The position numbers were made by a program, and so were the translations under genes. The notes under the pieces were generated by a model, which was not told the origin of the DNA, did no database searches, and saw only the letters and a program-made list of their open reading frames with translations. This document shows positions 11,132-22,200 of a stretch of 64,000 bases of DNA, piece by piece. The stretch is from Heterotrichella gracilis (lineage: Eukaryota; Sar; Xanthophyceae; Tribonematales; Xanthonemataceae), in the NCBI GenBank assembly GCA_032358255.1, contig JAULBX010002999.1:1-64000 (forward strand), given 5' to 3'. Numbering within the stretch: position 1 is the stretch's first letter; each line of letters begins with the position of its first letter.

Positions 11132-14100
11132 TTAGGCATCTTTGCCACTGGTGCCACCTTTCCCCGACTCTGCCCCCTGCTCCTTCACGGCTCCCTCCCC
11201 ACCACCACCCCCCTTGCCCGATGCGCTCCCAGCCACCTCCCCTCCCGCCTCCCCCGTAACATCGCCCCCTGGTCCTGCAGATGACTCCTCAGGCTCCCTC
11301 CCCGCATCCTCCCCGGCGGCTTTGGCATTCACCGAAGCCTTGCGTGCCTCCAGCGCCTCCCCTGTGGATGTGAAGGGGAGAAGTTAACTTGGGATTTCCA
11401 TATAACCCAACCCTAGGGTTTGATTCAAGGTGGGGATTCGCCATGCACAATGCTGCAACAAGAGGACACGCCACCTGCCAACATGCTTGCACTTATAATG
11501 TATCACCTGCTGACACCTCGTCCCCCGCCCCCTCCCCGGCGGCTTTGGCCGCCACCGATGCCTTGCGCGCCTCCAGCGCCTCTTGCATGCTTGCCAGGAG
11601 CGCCTTGACCTGCTCCTCCTGCTGCTCCTTCATGCTCTCAAGCTTGGCCTTCTGGTAGAACGAGAACAGGGTGTCGGCCACCATGGCGCCAACCAGGGGC
11701 GCAGCCAGGTTGCCTACGAAAAACGAGGGATTTGAGCTGAAGTCCAATCTCTAATTTGAATCATGCTCTCAGGTTTGGCCTTCTGGTAGAACGAGAAGAG
11801 GGTGTCGGCCACCATGGCGCCAGGGGCGCAGCCACATTGCCTGGGCAAAACACAATTACTCTTGTCCTTTGGTGTACTATATGCAGGACAGGCTGTTCGC
11901 CACCATGGCGCCACCAGGGGGGCAGCCAGGTTGCCTGCAAAAGCTGAGGGATAGGATTTCAAATTCAAACCGTCTTCTGGTACACAAGCTTTAGCAAAAC
12001 AAATGGCACAAGGAAGGTTGGACATTACGTATCTTATAATTTTCAAGGATGACTGAGCGGTTAAAAGAGGGGCACAGCAACACTGGCTCAACGCAAGGGA
12101 GGGGTTTCTGATTCAAAGTCAGGGTTGATTCACGTTAATCCCCAGGATTATTCCCCGACAAAGCCTCATGACCACCTGATCACCCAGGCTGTACACCTGA
12201 TCACATCTGACTACACATGCAATTACCTGTAAGGATGAAGCTGCTGCCGCACGCCGCCCACTCCAACACTGTGCGCCCCGTTTCCACCCCAGTGCTCCAG
12301 CGCTGCACCTCGCCCACCTCCTTGCGCGCCATCTCAATGGCCTCCTTCAGCTTGGCGGCAAAGGCGGGGCTCTTGTCCTTGGCAACACCCTGGATAGACA
12401 GAAGAATGATACTTGTTTAATAGTAATTCACAGAATTCCTTCAGCTTGGCGGCAAAGGCGGGGCTCCTGACCTTGGCAACACCCTAGATAGGCAGAAGAA
12501 GATTAACAAGTTAGTGGTACACATTTTCCGCTTTCATCAGTGGTCTTCTTCAGCTTGGCGGCAAAGGCGGGGGCTCTTGTCCTTGGTAGCGCCAAGTATT
12601 CAATCAGTCTGAAAACATGTGTTCAGGTGGTCCTGTCTAAATGCTTTTGCAACCGCCTTGGTTGCAGATTTGCATAATCTTCTTTGATTCAAGCATCGGC
12701 ATATTTGTACCGACAGCTTCTCATTGGCGCCAGAGGACATGGTTTAGGGTTTAGGGCTTTGCAAAACTCTGTAGTTCCTCACCGACAGCTTCTCATTAGC
12801 ACCAGATGACATGGTGATGGGCACAAAGGCAGCCTGCAGGCCCGACAGTATGGCAGTGCTCATGATCACACCCAGGGCTGCCCAGCTGGCAAGCTCAGGC
12901 ACCGACAGCTGTATGCCGGTGGTGCCCAGGTCAACCACCTCCTCCATGCCAGTCTCATAGAACCTGCGCAGCCACAAAACCCTACCCATCAGTACCCAAA
13001 ACCCTACCCATCAGTACCCAGAACACTAAGCAGCAAACATCAAAGTGCCCAGGTCAACCACCTCCTCCATGCCAGTCTCGTACAACCTGGGCAGCCACAT
13101 GATTGAAAATTGTTGAGCTGTATGCCGCTAATACTCTTGATGTACTCAGAGAAATAAAATGAGTTTCTGTCATTCAGTATCCACACATCCATGTTGATCT
13201 AACACTCTAATGGAATGCAGTCCTGGCAGGCCTACGCCAATGACCACCACAAAACCCTAAGTACAACCCCCTCAAGACCCTCATTCCGACCAAAACCCTA
13301 CCTGTCCTTGAGCCATATCGCCACCTCTGTGAGCAGCACTGCGCACAGCAGCATCTCTCTTCGAAACCTTGTGGCCCAGCTTAGGAGCAGCCACATGACA
13401 CAACAAACCCTACACACCACAACCAATCCCTATACACCGTGGCGACCTTCCCATTTCTCCCTGACCCTACCTGTCCTTGAGCCATATGGCCACCTCAGTC
13501 AGCAGCACCGCACGCAGCAGCATCTCATTGGCCAGGTGGCCCACGCCGATGACCACCAGCTCGGATGCCAGCGACATGCCCTTGGTGCTGTTGCTCAACA
13601 CCTTGGAGCGCTGGAGCTGATTCAGGGCGCCTGCGAGGGGTATTGATGGTTCACGATTGGCTTATTCTCAAAAGGCAATGGTGGTCCTTTTGCACGATTT
13701 GGTTTTGGATTCTATTGATGATACTGCATTGGATCAGGTAACCCACACCGATGACCACCAGCTCGGATGCCAGGGACTTGCCCTTGGTGCTATTGCTCAA
13801 CACCTTGGAGCGCTGAAGCTCGTTCACATTCACCCCACCCTTGCCACAACCCCTCCATGTGGCTTATCATACCAAGGTATTCTGGTGTAATCATATGGGA
13901 AACTTTGTTTTGGGACCGGATTATTAGGTAGCCAGTATTTTTGCACAACTTCATTTTTCTTCAATATTGAAGGGTTTCATCCCCACCTATGAGCGGGTGG
14001 ATGGGCTTGGAGACAACCACCCTGGGCGAGCTGGGTGCGCCCTCCCCGCCCTCGCCAGCCCTCTCCGACGTGCCTTGGGCGATGGTGAGGGACACCCCCG

Positions 14101-17100
14101 TGCGCCTTGCCCGCCGGATGCTGTCGCCCAGGGATGTGTCGCCCCTCCTGCACAGCAAGTGTCAGGCCAGATTAACGAGGATCCCGGTGATGATCAGCGT
14201 GGTAGTTATGGGTGAAGGCAAGTAATATGGCCCCGGCCAGACATAGGGGAGGGAACGGCCGCAGGGGAGTAAAAAGGGTCTCTATTTGAAATGTAGACCT
14301 ACAAGGAAGCTGCAAAGGGCAACGCAAAAATAAGGGCAGGACCAAACTGCAAACTGACGAGAGGTCACCCCTCCCGCACAGCAGTCAGGGTACTGCAACT
14401 GCTGCGAGTGCCAGGCATGGAGCCAGGGAGGCATATGGACAAGGAGAGGCCGATGGAAAGGATGGCAGTGCAAATACGGAAGGCACATGGCCAGTGACGC
14501 CAGCAACTTGCTGAACCCTAAAGCCTAAACCCTTTCATTTTAAAACCCAAGCGGGCTGCCCCACCTGGCCAGTGACACCAGCCGCTCCCCTTCACGATCC
14601 GCTGAGAACTCCCGTTTGTCAGAGCTTGAACTGGCTTCAGAGTCTGAGCGCGCGCTCTTGCCAAAGATGCTGGGCAACGAGTCTGGTGCCTGTGGGCAGA
14701 AGGAACATTATAATATTATATAATATAACACATTAATTATTTTGTACTACCTGCATATTGACAAGAAAGCCAGACCAGCAACACATGATTGCGCAAATCG
14801 CGTCACCATGGGCTCCATTGCCCGCGTTGCCCCCTTTGGCTACAATGAAACAATGGTGGAGCTATTGGTGCAGGTGTGGTGTAATGGTACGATTTTTGTT
14901 GTAAGCAGAGCCAGGCCAAACCTGGCTGGTGCTGGGCAACTGATGTAAACAGCTGATCTGGCTCAAAAATGATTTAGAACGCGTGCAATTGCGATCCGTT
15001 GACCCTGCTGCATTGCGCGTTAACCCCAATTCCATACAGGCCCCCTTCAAACGCACCTCCCCCACATCCTCAACCCCCTTTGATCCAGATGCACCAGCGG
15101 CGGCTGCCCGCTCAGCCGCGGCCTCCTCCATCACCTTCACCAGCCGCGCACGCATCTCCTCAGCAGCTGCAGCCTCCTTGGCAACACGCTGCTCCTCTGC
15201 TGCCTCTGCACGTGTTTTCACAAATAAAATAGATCGCTGGGCAATTATTAAGAATTTCCCGTTTAAGGGAGGTACCTCAACTGAACAACACATAACACAC
15301 AAATCCCATTTCCCATTGTGGAAGTGAAGAGTAATCATGAATGCCTTCATGTTTTGAAAGCGACATTGATCAGGATTTCCCACCTATGGTATGCCGCAGC
15401 GCCATAGCACAACGCAACATTCACGTCTGATATATTCACGAGTAAGCATTGACCACAATTTGAACCAGGAGCAGGCAGTACACATGTAGCCCCATCCGGC
15501 AATTTTCCATTTGCATAGGATATTTGCAGGTGGATTTTGATATAGCACGTGATATGGCACAGTCCTCCTTGTATTTAATTTCGTACCTGTGATCGCTGTC
15601 AGAAAGTCCACCGGCTCTGGCTCTTGTTGAGCCTCTGCCTCTTGTGCGGGTGTGGATGAGGGAGAGGCGGCGGGTTGCTCGTCTGTGGGCGGGCTGGTGG
15701 TGGCCTCCATGGTGGTGGTGGGGAGGGGGGGGTGGGAGTCGGATGGGAGCCCGTCCAGTTGGATGGTCCGCATTGCTGGCTTGGAGCTGAAATTTGGCAG
15801 CATCAGCAGCGCATCTACACCGCAAAGAGGATCTCATTTCTTTACAATTGATAGGAATTCTTTTAAATCAAATGTTAGTTAGAGTTGATTGCATATAAAA
15901 TTACAGTTCATGCCACTACATAGGTAGATAGACTGGCTTGGCGCTGGCTGTTGGCAGCATCAGCAGCACATTTAATTGCACAAGATAATTTCTGGCATTC
16001 ACCTGTGATTATATGCACTCATATGCGTGGAACCGAGCCAAGCCATGCATATGTGACATTATTGCATGTCTTCTGGGGGATGGTCACCCAAAGAAGTCAA
16101 TCCGAGTGTCCTTTTGACCTCTGCACAATTGCATGTCCAGCCCGCCAAAAGCCATGCACAACGCGGCTGTGTGCGTGACCCCCACGCAACCCCAATGCTG
16201 ACCCAGTGGCAGCTAGGCATGGTGAGAAGCCCACCCCCAGAAGACTTGCATAAAATGCGGCGCAGCTCGTGCGTGCAGCCCCTTACCTGCGATGTACACC
16301 GGTATTGAGAGCAGGATGCCCTTGGTGATGTCCTCTGTGCTCCAGTGCAAGTTCCCAAATGCGTCGAGGTCAAGGAAGTAGGCCGCCACCACTGCTGCAG
16401 TCCCATACAGCCCGCCAAAGCTGCAGCAGAAGAGGGGATTCAGGGTTTTGGGAGTTTTTAGGGTATTTTACGGGTTTACAGCCCGCCAAAGCTGCAGCAG
16501 AAGAGGGGGTTTAGGGTTTCCAGGGGCGTGGCTGTGCAAACCCCACACAAGGGTTGCTGTGCTGTTTGAAAGAGCTGCAGCAGTAGAGGGGTTCAGGGGT
16601 GCTGCTGTGCAAACCCAGGTGAGAGTCCCCGGATGAGTGCTAGTTAGAAAACACCGAGTGGTTGCATTGAGCAACGGGCCAGTTGCCTGTTCCCGTTCAG
16701 AGGGTTGCACCGTGTTGGGCAGCATTATGCTAAGGACGCTCTGTCATGTCTTTCTGTCCACATACAAATTCAAAATGGATGATCCGGGTTGTCCATTATG
16801 GCTTGGCAGCAGGGTACTGGCGATACACACAAGGTAGCAACCGTGCACGCTTCGTGAAACCCTACAAACCCCTACTGCACCTCATCTCTCTCGTGTATGG
16901 TAGCGAGGCACTTACGATACACACAGCAGAAGCAGCTGCTCCAGCTCCTTTATGTGCTTGTTGGGTGGCTCCGGCGGGGTGGGTGTGTTGCCACTGCCCT
17001 TGCCCTTGCCCTTTCCACTGTCCTTGTCACCGCTGTTGGAGTCCCCGCTTGCTCGACATGCAATCCGACCAATCCCTCTCTGTGGCTTACCCAATAGTGG

Positions 17101-17583
17101 GCACAAGGGTTTCTGATGGCGCAGGCTTGGCTGCACACAGGATAGGGTTTAGGGTTTAGGGTTTGGGGGATTTGCAGTCTTTTGTGGTCCAGGCTTGGGT
17201 GTAAGGCTGCACACAGGACAGGGTATGCGGTGTGAGAAGCTGGCCCTTGTGCTAGAAATGAGAGTTGGAAAATGCACCCAGGACTGTTTTTTCGTGTGTA
17301 AAGGCTGCCCTGGCCACACAGAAGCAACCTTGCCCCATCGTGCTTGCTTGCAAAGTTGGGCAGGGGTGGCAGCTTGCTGCTGGGGGCAAATGCACACCAC
17401 TGGCAAGGTGTATGCAAGCTGTTGTGGCGCGGTACCCACCTGGCAAAGGGAAGCCACCGCGCTGTTGGCTGGCCGCACAAGGCATGGTGTTGCCTTGGCT
17501 GTGGGGACGCAGGTGCGCCCTGGTGTGCACAATGGTGCTGAGCTGCTTGCTAGGCATGCAGCAGTCGCAAAGGGACCTCGCAT
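11132..17583 (-). CDS. plastid-targeted multi-pass membrane protein, possible CPBP (CAAX-protease-like) relative
   Basis: Twelve exons: 17583-17440, 17130-16916, 16420-16287, 15814-15587, 15205-15057, 14689-14565, 14147-13987, 13630-13471, 12963-12783, 12389-12227, 11713-11507 and 11361-11132. They join in phase to 698 residues. The N-terminus is a typical chloroplast transit peptide (MRGPFATAACLASSSAP) with a likely cleavage context IACRA/S near residue 75. Hydrophobic segments follow in exons 3, 8, 9 and 11. The segment VGHLANEMLLRAVLLTEVAIW resembles the first active-site helix of CPBP membrane proteases, but the EExxxR motif would read NEMLLR, lacking the first Glu. Function is therefore open: inactive CPBP-like scaffold, or another family. 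Low-complexity charged stretches fill exons 4, 5 and 12. Exon 12 opens with a repeat of the end of exon 11. Nearly every intron contains exon-edge copies. Confidence 0.78.
11757..11955 (-). repeat. two echoes of exon 11 start (plastid membrane protein)
   Basis: Bases 11757-11850 and 11880-11955 repeat the first part of exon 11 (GCCACCATGGCGCC... on the plus strand) with the adjoining acceptor region. Both carry deletions. Confidence 0.85.
12433..12594 (-). repeat. two echoes of exon 10 start
   Basis: Bases 12433-12502 and 12538-12594 copy TTCAGCTTGGCGGCAAAGGC and its downstream acceptor region from exon 10 (12344-12400). The first copy is 90% or more identical by eye but carries a stop in the coding sense. 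Confidence 0.9.
12714..12741 (-). repeat. echo of exon 9 end joined to a telomere-like tract
   Basis: The last ten codons of exon 9 (MSSGANEKLS) recur with three differences, all synonymous, and are followed by GTACAA in place of the donor GTGAGG. On the upstream side the copy starts directly after two telomere-like repeats (12741-12757). Confidence 0.85.
13043..13102 (-). repeat. echo of exon 9 start
   Basis: Copies GCCCAGGTCAACCACCTCCT and the following ~35 bases of the exon 9 acceptor edge (12925-12975) with four or five changes. Confidence 0.85.
13309..13395 (-). repeat. echo of exon 8 end
   Basis: Copies the 3' part of exon 8 with an intact donor (GACAG|GTAGGG) and about 80% identity by eye. 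It lies between exon 9 and exon 8. Confidence 0.85.
13735..13830 (-). repeat. echo of exon 8 start that keeps frame
   Basis: Encodes LQRSKVLSNSTKGKSLASE and VVIGVG in the minus-strand frame, nearly identical to exon 8. By codon count there are about six silent and five replacement differences. Unlike exon 8 it has no donor at its far edge. Confidence 0.85.
16480..16600 (-). repeat. echoes of exon 3 acceptor edge
   Basis: GCCAAAGCTGCAGCAGAAGA (acceptor side of exon 3, 16414-16434) recurs at 16484-16505, and a shorter form (AGAGCTGCAGCAGTAGAGG) at 16568-16592. TTTAGGG motifs lie beside them. Confidence 0.8.
17143..17168. repeat. interstitial telomere-like repeat (TTTAGGG, three units)
   Basis: Three consecutive TTTAGGG-type units on the plus strand, in the first intron of the plastid membrane-protein gene, just before exon 2. 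Confidence 0.95.
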
Positions 17584-19219
17584 CGTGTCCCTGGTGAAGA
17601 GAGAAGGACCGAGGTCAACACTGGAATAGGGTTACAACGGGAGCTGGCATCAAAGGACTGTGTTTCAGCGAGTTCCTACGTGTGTGTGTTATTATTTTCA
17701 GAGGCTAGGTAATGACCACTGACACCCAAGAGCGAAACACGCAAGGGACCCACGATGCTCCCCAGCAGCGAGGCCTCACAACAGCCACGCATATGCATGC
17801 ATTGCATTTCGGCTGAGCGGAAAGAGAGAAAACACAGCAAGTTTGCCACAGCTCTTAGCACGGTATTTGGTATTGTGTTTCCCTCACCACGTTTGCGTGT
17901 GCTCCTACAAGGCCCACGAAAGCAGGGTGGGTATGATGTTCCTGAAGCTGCTCATACACGAACCACGGTATCGAAAGGGCGATGCTGGCGTGTAGTGTAC
18001 CAATTAGCAAGCAGTTTGCCAAGATGGGTTTCTGATATTTTTCCGGGTCTCGATAGTGCACACCGGGACTAAACTACGTACGGCAAACCCACACCAAAGA
18101 GCAACAGCGACACTGGAAAAACACAGCTGCTTGATGCAAGCTACACCGTCACGACGCGTCGGCAAAGTAGATTCGCTTTTTAGCACCCGTGCCGTTGTGC
18201 ATGTTCGGATAAACTATTAGAGTGTCTGCGCAACTGTGGTGAACAAGCCTTATCTTCCGACATATAATTAAACGTGGTCACTTGCCCGCCGACATTCCAT
18301 TCCTGCTCTCCACAGCTCCAGCTCCAGTCACAGGGCAGACCAGGTACTGTATCCCGCAGCGATTCGCAGTGAATGCGAAACACTCAGTTTAAACTTTTGT
18401 TAACATTACAAACAAGGCGCACAGTCAGACTCCATCACGCAAAAGCACAAGCCCGGCATGCAACATTCGATGCACATGTCACATGCCAATTACTAAAGGG
18501 TTCACCTAGGCCATTTAGAGATGTGGTGCAAACATGTTCCCAACGGCAAGTGATGGAACTTTGCTAGCACGTTAAAGAGGTAGTCTTGTCACCGTTCTAC
18601 GATGTCCGTTGCGTGAAGCTGTGCTGTTGGAAAACGTCACAAGTGAATGAGGATGCCAACAGCCCTCCAATACATCCAGCTGGCATAGACCTTGTGTGGG
18701 TAGCGGTCGACACACAAGGTACGGCTAATATTTAAGGCAGATATTCAGCTTATTGCAAAGTAGTAGTGTCGTGGATCAGCGTCACGAAGTTAGTCATTGC
18801 ACCACAAACTGTCCAGTGAGTGTTGACCGCATGGCACCAATTAAAGCCCACAGAACTTGATGTAGGGGTATCGTAGACTGTCTTTGCACTTTGTGTGTTG
18901 CAATGCTGAAAAATATGTTGCTAGAGCCTCTGAAACTGCTATTCTTGTGCAAATGTGCCTCAATAACTCAGCAGAGACAGCTGCTCTGCACACAAGTGTA
19001 CAGCCACCAACCAGTCCTGGAGAGCTGCTGAGACCTTGGTTCTCCTTCCTTTGCAGCCTTAAAACACTTTCCCAGCACAAGGTCGTAGAGGGAACTGACA
19101 AGGATGAGGCACGGTCCAACGATTTTGGGTAAACCTCACCTTGGGCCGCACGTCACAGTCAAGACCTCCTTGTTCAGCAGTTGACTTTGCAGGCGACCCA
19201 TTCCTGGACGTACCATACC
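17584..19219. other. intergenic, divergent with DZIP1-like gene; one weak exon candidate
   Basis: Separates the plastid protein (-) from the DZIP1-like gene (+). On the minus strand at 18061-17855 an open stretch encodes RDPEKYQKPILANCLLIG followed by a hydrophobic IALSIPWFVYE. It looks protein-like and could be an exon behind an acceptor near 18070, but I find no start codon or partner exons. Nothing else is recognised. Confidence 0.4.
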
Positions 19220-22200
19220 ATGGCGTACACCCAGGACCACGCCAAGGGTGTGTGGCATGACACCATGGTCCCGCACCCAGCCAGCGCACAGCCCTTCCAC
19301 TTCAAGGCCAGCAGGACCAGGATCAACTGGAGGGTCCTGCACGGCGTCGACGTGGACCACATAGTAAGTGGGCTGGTCAACAACATTTGCCCCCATACAC
19401 ACTCATCTCAATACACCAACAAATAATAAAGCTGCCTGGGTACCGGTATGAGGGTGTATGAGCTTGTGTAGGGTTTAGGGTTTAGGGTTGTTCACTCGCA
19501 CCGGCACCGGCATCCCACTGGCTGAGCTGGTTTGGTTGCGTAATCAACTGCTACTCCTCTTGTACAAGCAGTAACTGCACCACTTGCTTAACTTCCCCGC
19601 TGCTGCCAAACCGCTTGTACCCTGCCGCAGGCGCGAGAGTGCGACATCGACGCCCTGGAGAAGGTGGTTGACGTTATCACCTTTGGGGATTTGGACACCG
19701 AGGACCTGCGCCACATGACCGAGCTCAGCTTTGTGAAGCTGATTCGCCTGGGCCAGCTGGTGGCAGAGTACCTGCTGTATGTGCAGGACCAGCTGGCACT
19801 GGAGAACAGCAGGATGAAGGCAAGTTGGTGGTCAGCTGGTTACTGGTGTGCGGGGTCTCTGCTGTGTGTCCAGACCAGGATATCTGGAAAGTGGCTGCTG
19901 CAGGTTGCATTTGCAACTTGGGAGCTAAATGCAGAGAAGACATGCAGCAAATAATGCCATCCAGAAAGACATAATAGAAACATAGCAGAATGTATATTGG
20001 ACTCCCAAACTTTGGGGCAAAGTACAGTCGCAATTTGGAAATTTAGTTGGAATTCTTGTTCTCATTTTTCCTCAGGAGGTGCATGTCCGGAGCAGCCAGC
20101 ACATCGATGCCCTGCGGCTCAAGGTGCGCGAGCTGCGCGAGACCCTGGTCCTCACACAGCGCGAGCTCAAGCGCAACAAGAAGTCGCTGGGAACAATTGA
20201 GGTGAGGCTGAGGGTTTAGGGTGGGGCCCAGTACCACATCACAGTGCATAGCTAACCTGCACTGCAGCAATGCGGGTGGCTTACCAGGCAGGCTTGCCAA
20301 TCAGGTTTTACTTTAGCAGTGGGTTGCCCCAGTCTAGTGCAATAAGGCAAGGCGCACATGCTGGTTTATTAACCATTCAGAGAATCTTTTCAAATGTGCT
20401 GATTCTAATCTGCGCTGCAACCTGGCAAGCACATTTAGTATGCATGCAGCTCTTTTTCCATCAACTCTTGTATAACCCTTGTAAGGTTTATTGCTCTAAT
20501 TCTCCGTGAGCAGGTGCTGGCCATGGCAGGCAAGCTGAGCCAGGAGGCGCAAGCAGCACAGCCTGACCCAGTGCTGACCTGCAAGCTCGAGCGCATTGAG
20601 CGCGACACCCACCAGCTGAGGCAGGACAAGGACGTGATGCTGAGGGAGATCCAGAACCTGCACAGGACAGTCAGCGACGTGGCGCGGGTGCAAGGTGGGT
20701 GGCAAGGGCATACGATCGAAGCGCATTGCATGTAATGCATTACTCTGGTCTGAAGAGTACTGCATGGTGGTGTGCATAGTCCTGGTGCTTAATAGTATTG
20801 GCACATGTGCACGGAGTTGATGCTGAAGGAGGTCCAGAACCTGCACAGGACAGTCACCGACGTAGCGCGTGCAAGGTGTGTGGCAGGGCATACCATAGCC
20901 AGGGTGTGATGTACCACCCTCAGATTGAAGGAGGTAATGTAAGGTGCCCGTTCGCACGCACTGCATTGAGAGGACCGCCAACTGCAAATGCATGAGGAAG
21001 GATGAGAGGACAATTTTTTACCAAGCTTTTTTTAATGTAGTAAACAAATCCCCATTTTTTCCTCTTGTGCCACCAGGTCCGCCCCATGACCCCACCCCCC
21101 ACCTGCTGCGCCTGGCTGATTCATTGGACAGGCAGCGACAGCTGGAGGTGGCCAAGGAGAGGCTGGAGGCAGAGCTGGCGGGCCTGCGCAGGGAGCGCAG
21201 GGAGGCGGAACCACACGGTAAACCCTAAACCCTAATTGTGAACCCTAAATCCAGTACCCTGGAAGAGGAGGTGGCGGGGCTGCGCAGGGAGCTTCAAGGA
21301 GGTGGAACCACATGGTAAAACCTCAACTAAAATGGGGAAATCCCTGAACTATAATTTGACAATAAAAGGAGGGATGAGCATGCTTTTTGAAGCTCTAGAA
21401 GTAGAGTATGCAAGGCACCGAGGGCCACATGGGCTTCTATCCACATCAAGGACTTCAATGTCTTGCTGATAGGACTAGACTGAAACTGGTATATGGCCCA
21501 AAGACCACTGCGGCTGGGTGGCCCAAGCTGTGCAAGCGCAATTTCCATTCTCATTGTATTGCTGGATTGCAAATAGCTACACAATGAAAAAGCACGTTTG
21601 CTGCACCTGGTCCAGCAACTTCAGGCAGGAGTGGCGAGGTGGAGCGGCTGGAAGCGGAGGTGGAGACCCTGCGCAGGGCATTGCGGGAAGCACAGCGGGA
21701 GCAGGCGCAGCCACCGCCGCCGCCTGTGGGGGGTGCGGCTGGTGCAGCGGCTGTGGGTGAGGTGGAGCGGCTGCGCAGTGAGGTGGCGCGGGCGGACGGC
21801 CACGTGGCTCGGCTGGAGGACAGGTGTCATCTGCAGGTGGGTCAAGCTAGGGCGCATGATGCACATAATAATAATAACATTCATATCAGTAACAACAGCA
21901 GCAATTAAACAAATAGTGATGAACACCAAGGCTGTGGGAACCGTCCTCAATCAGGCGCTCCTGCATGGCAGGCGGTGGCAGTAAGTATGGTGTTACATGG
22001 GCTGCTATCAAACCACCACACCAACTGTGCTGTTTCCACAACTTCAGTGCAGTGGGTTGCCAAATGTCAGGTCAATGGTTAGGGTGAATTGCTTGGGGTC
22101 AAAGGGTTGAGCGCATGCTGCCCACCGCAGGAGGATCGAATCCGGGAGATGCAGCGCCAGCTGACGCTAGCTGAAACCTCTTGTCGGGCCACAGAAGCAA

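Noticed and set aside
17143-17168. Telomere end of a chromosome
   Set aside because: Only three units, inside a gene intron, with normal genes on both sides; an interstitial motif, not a chromosome end.
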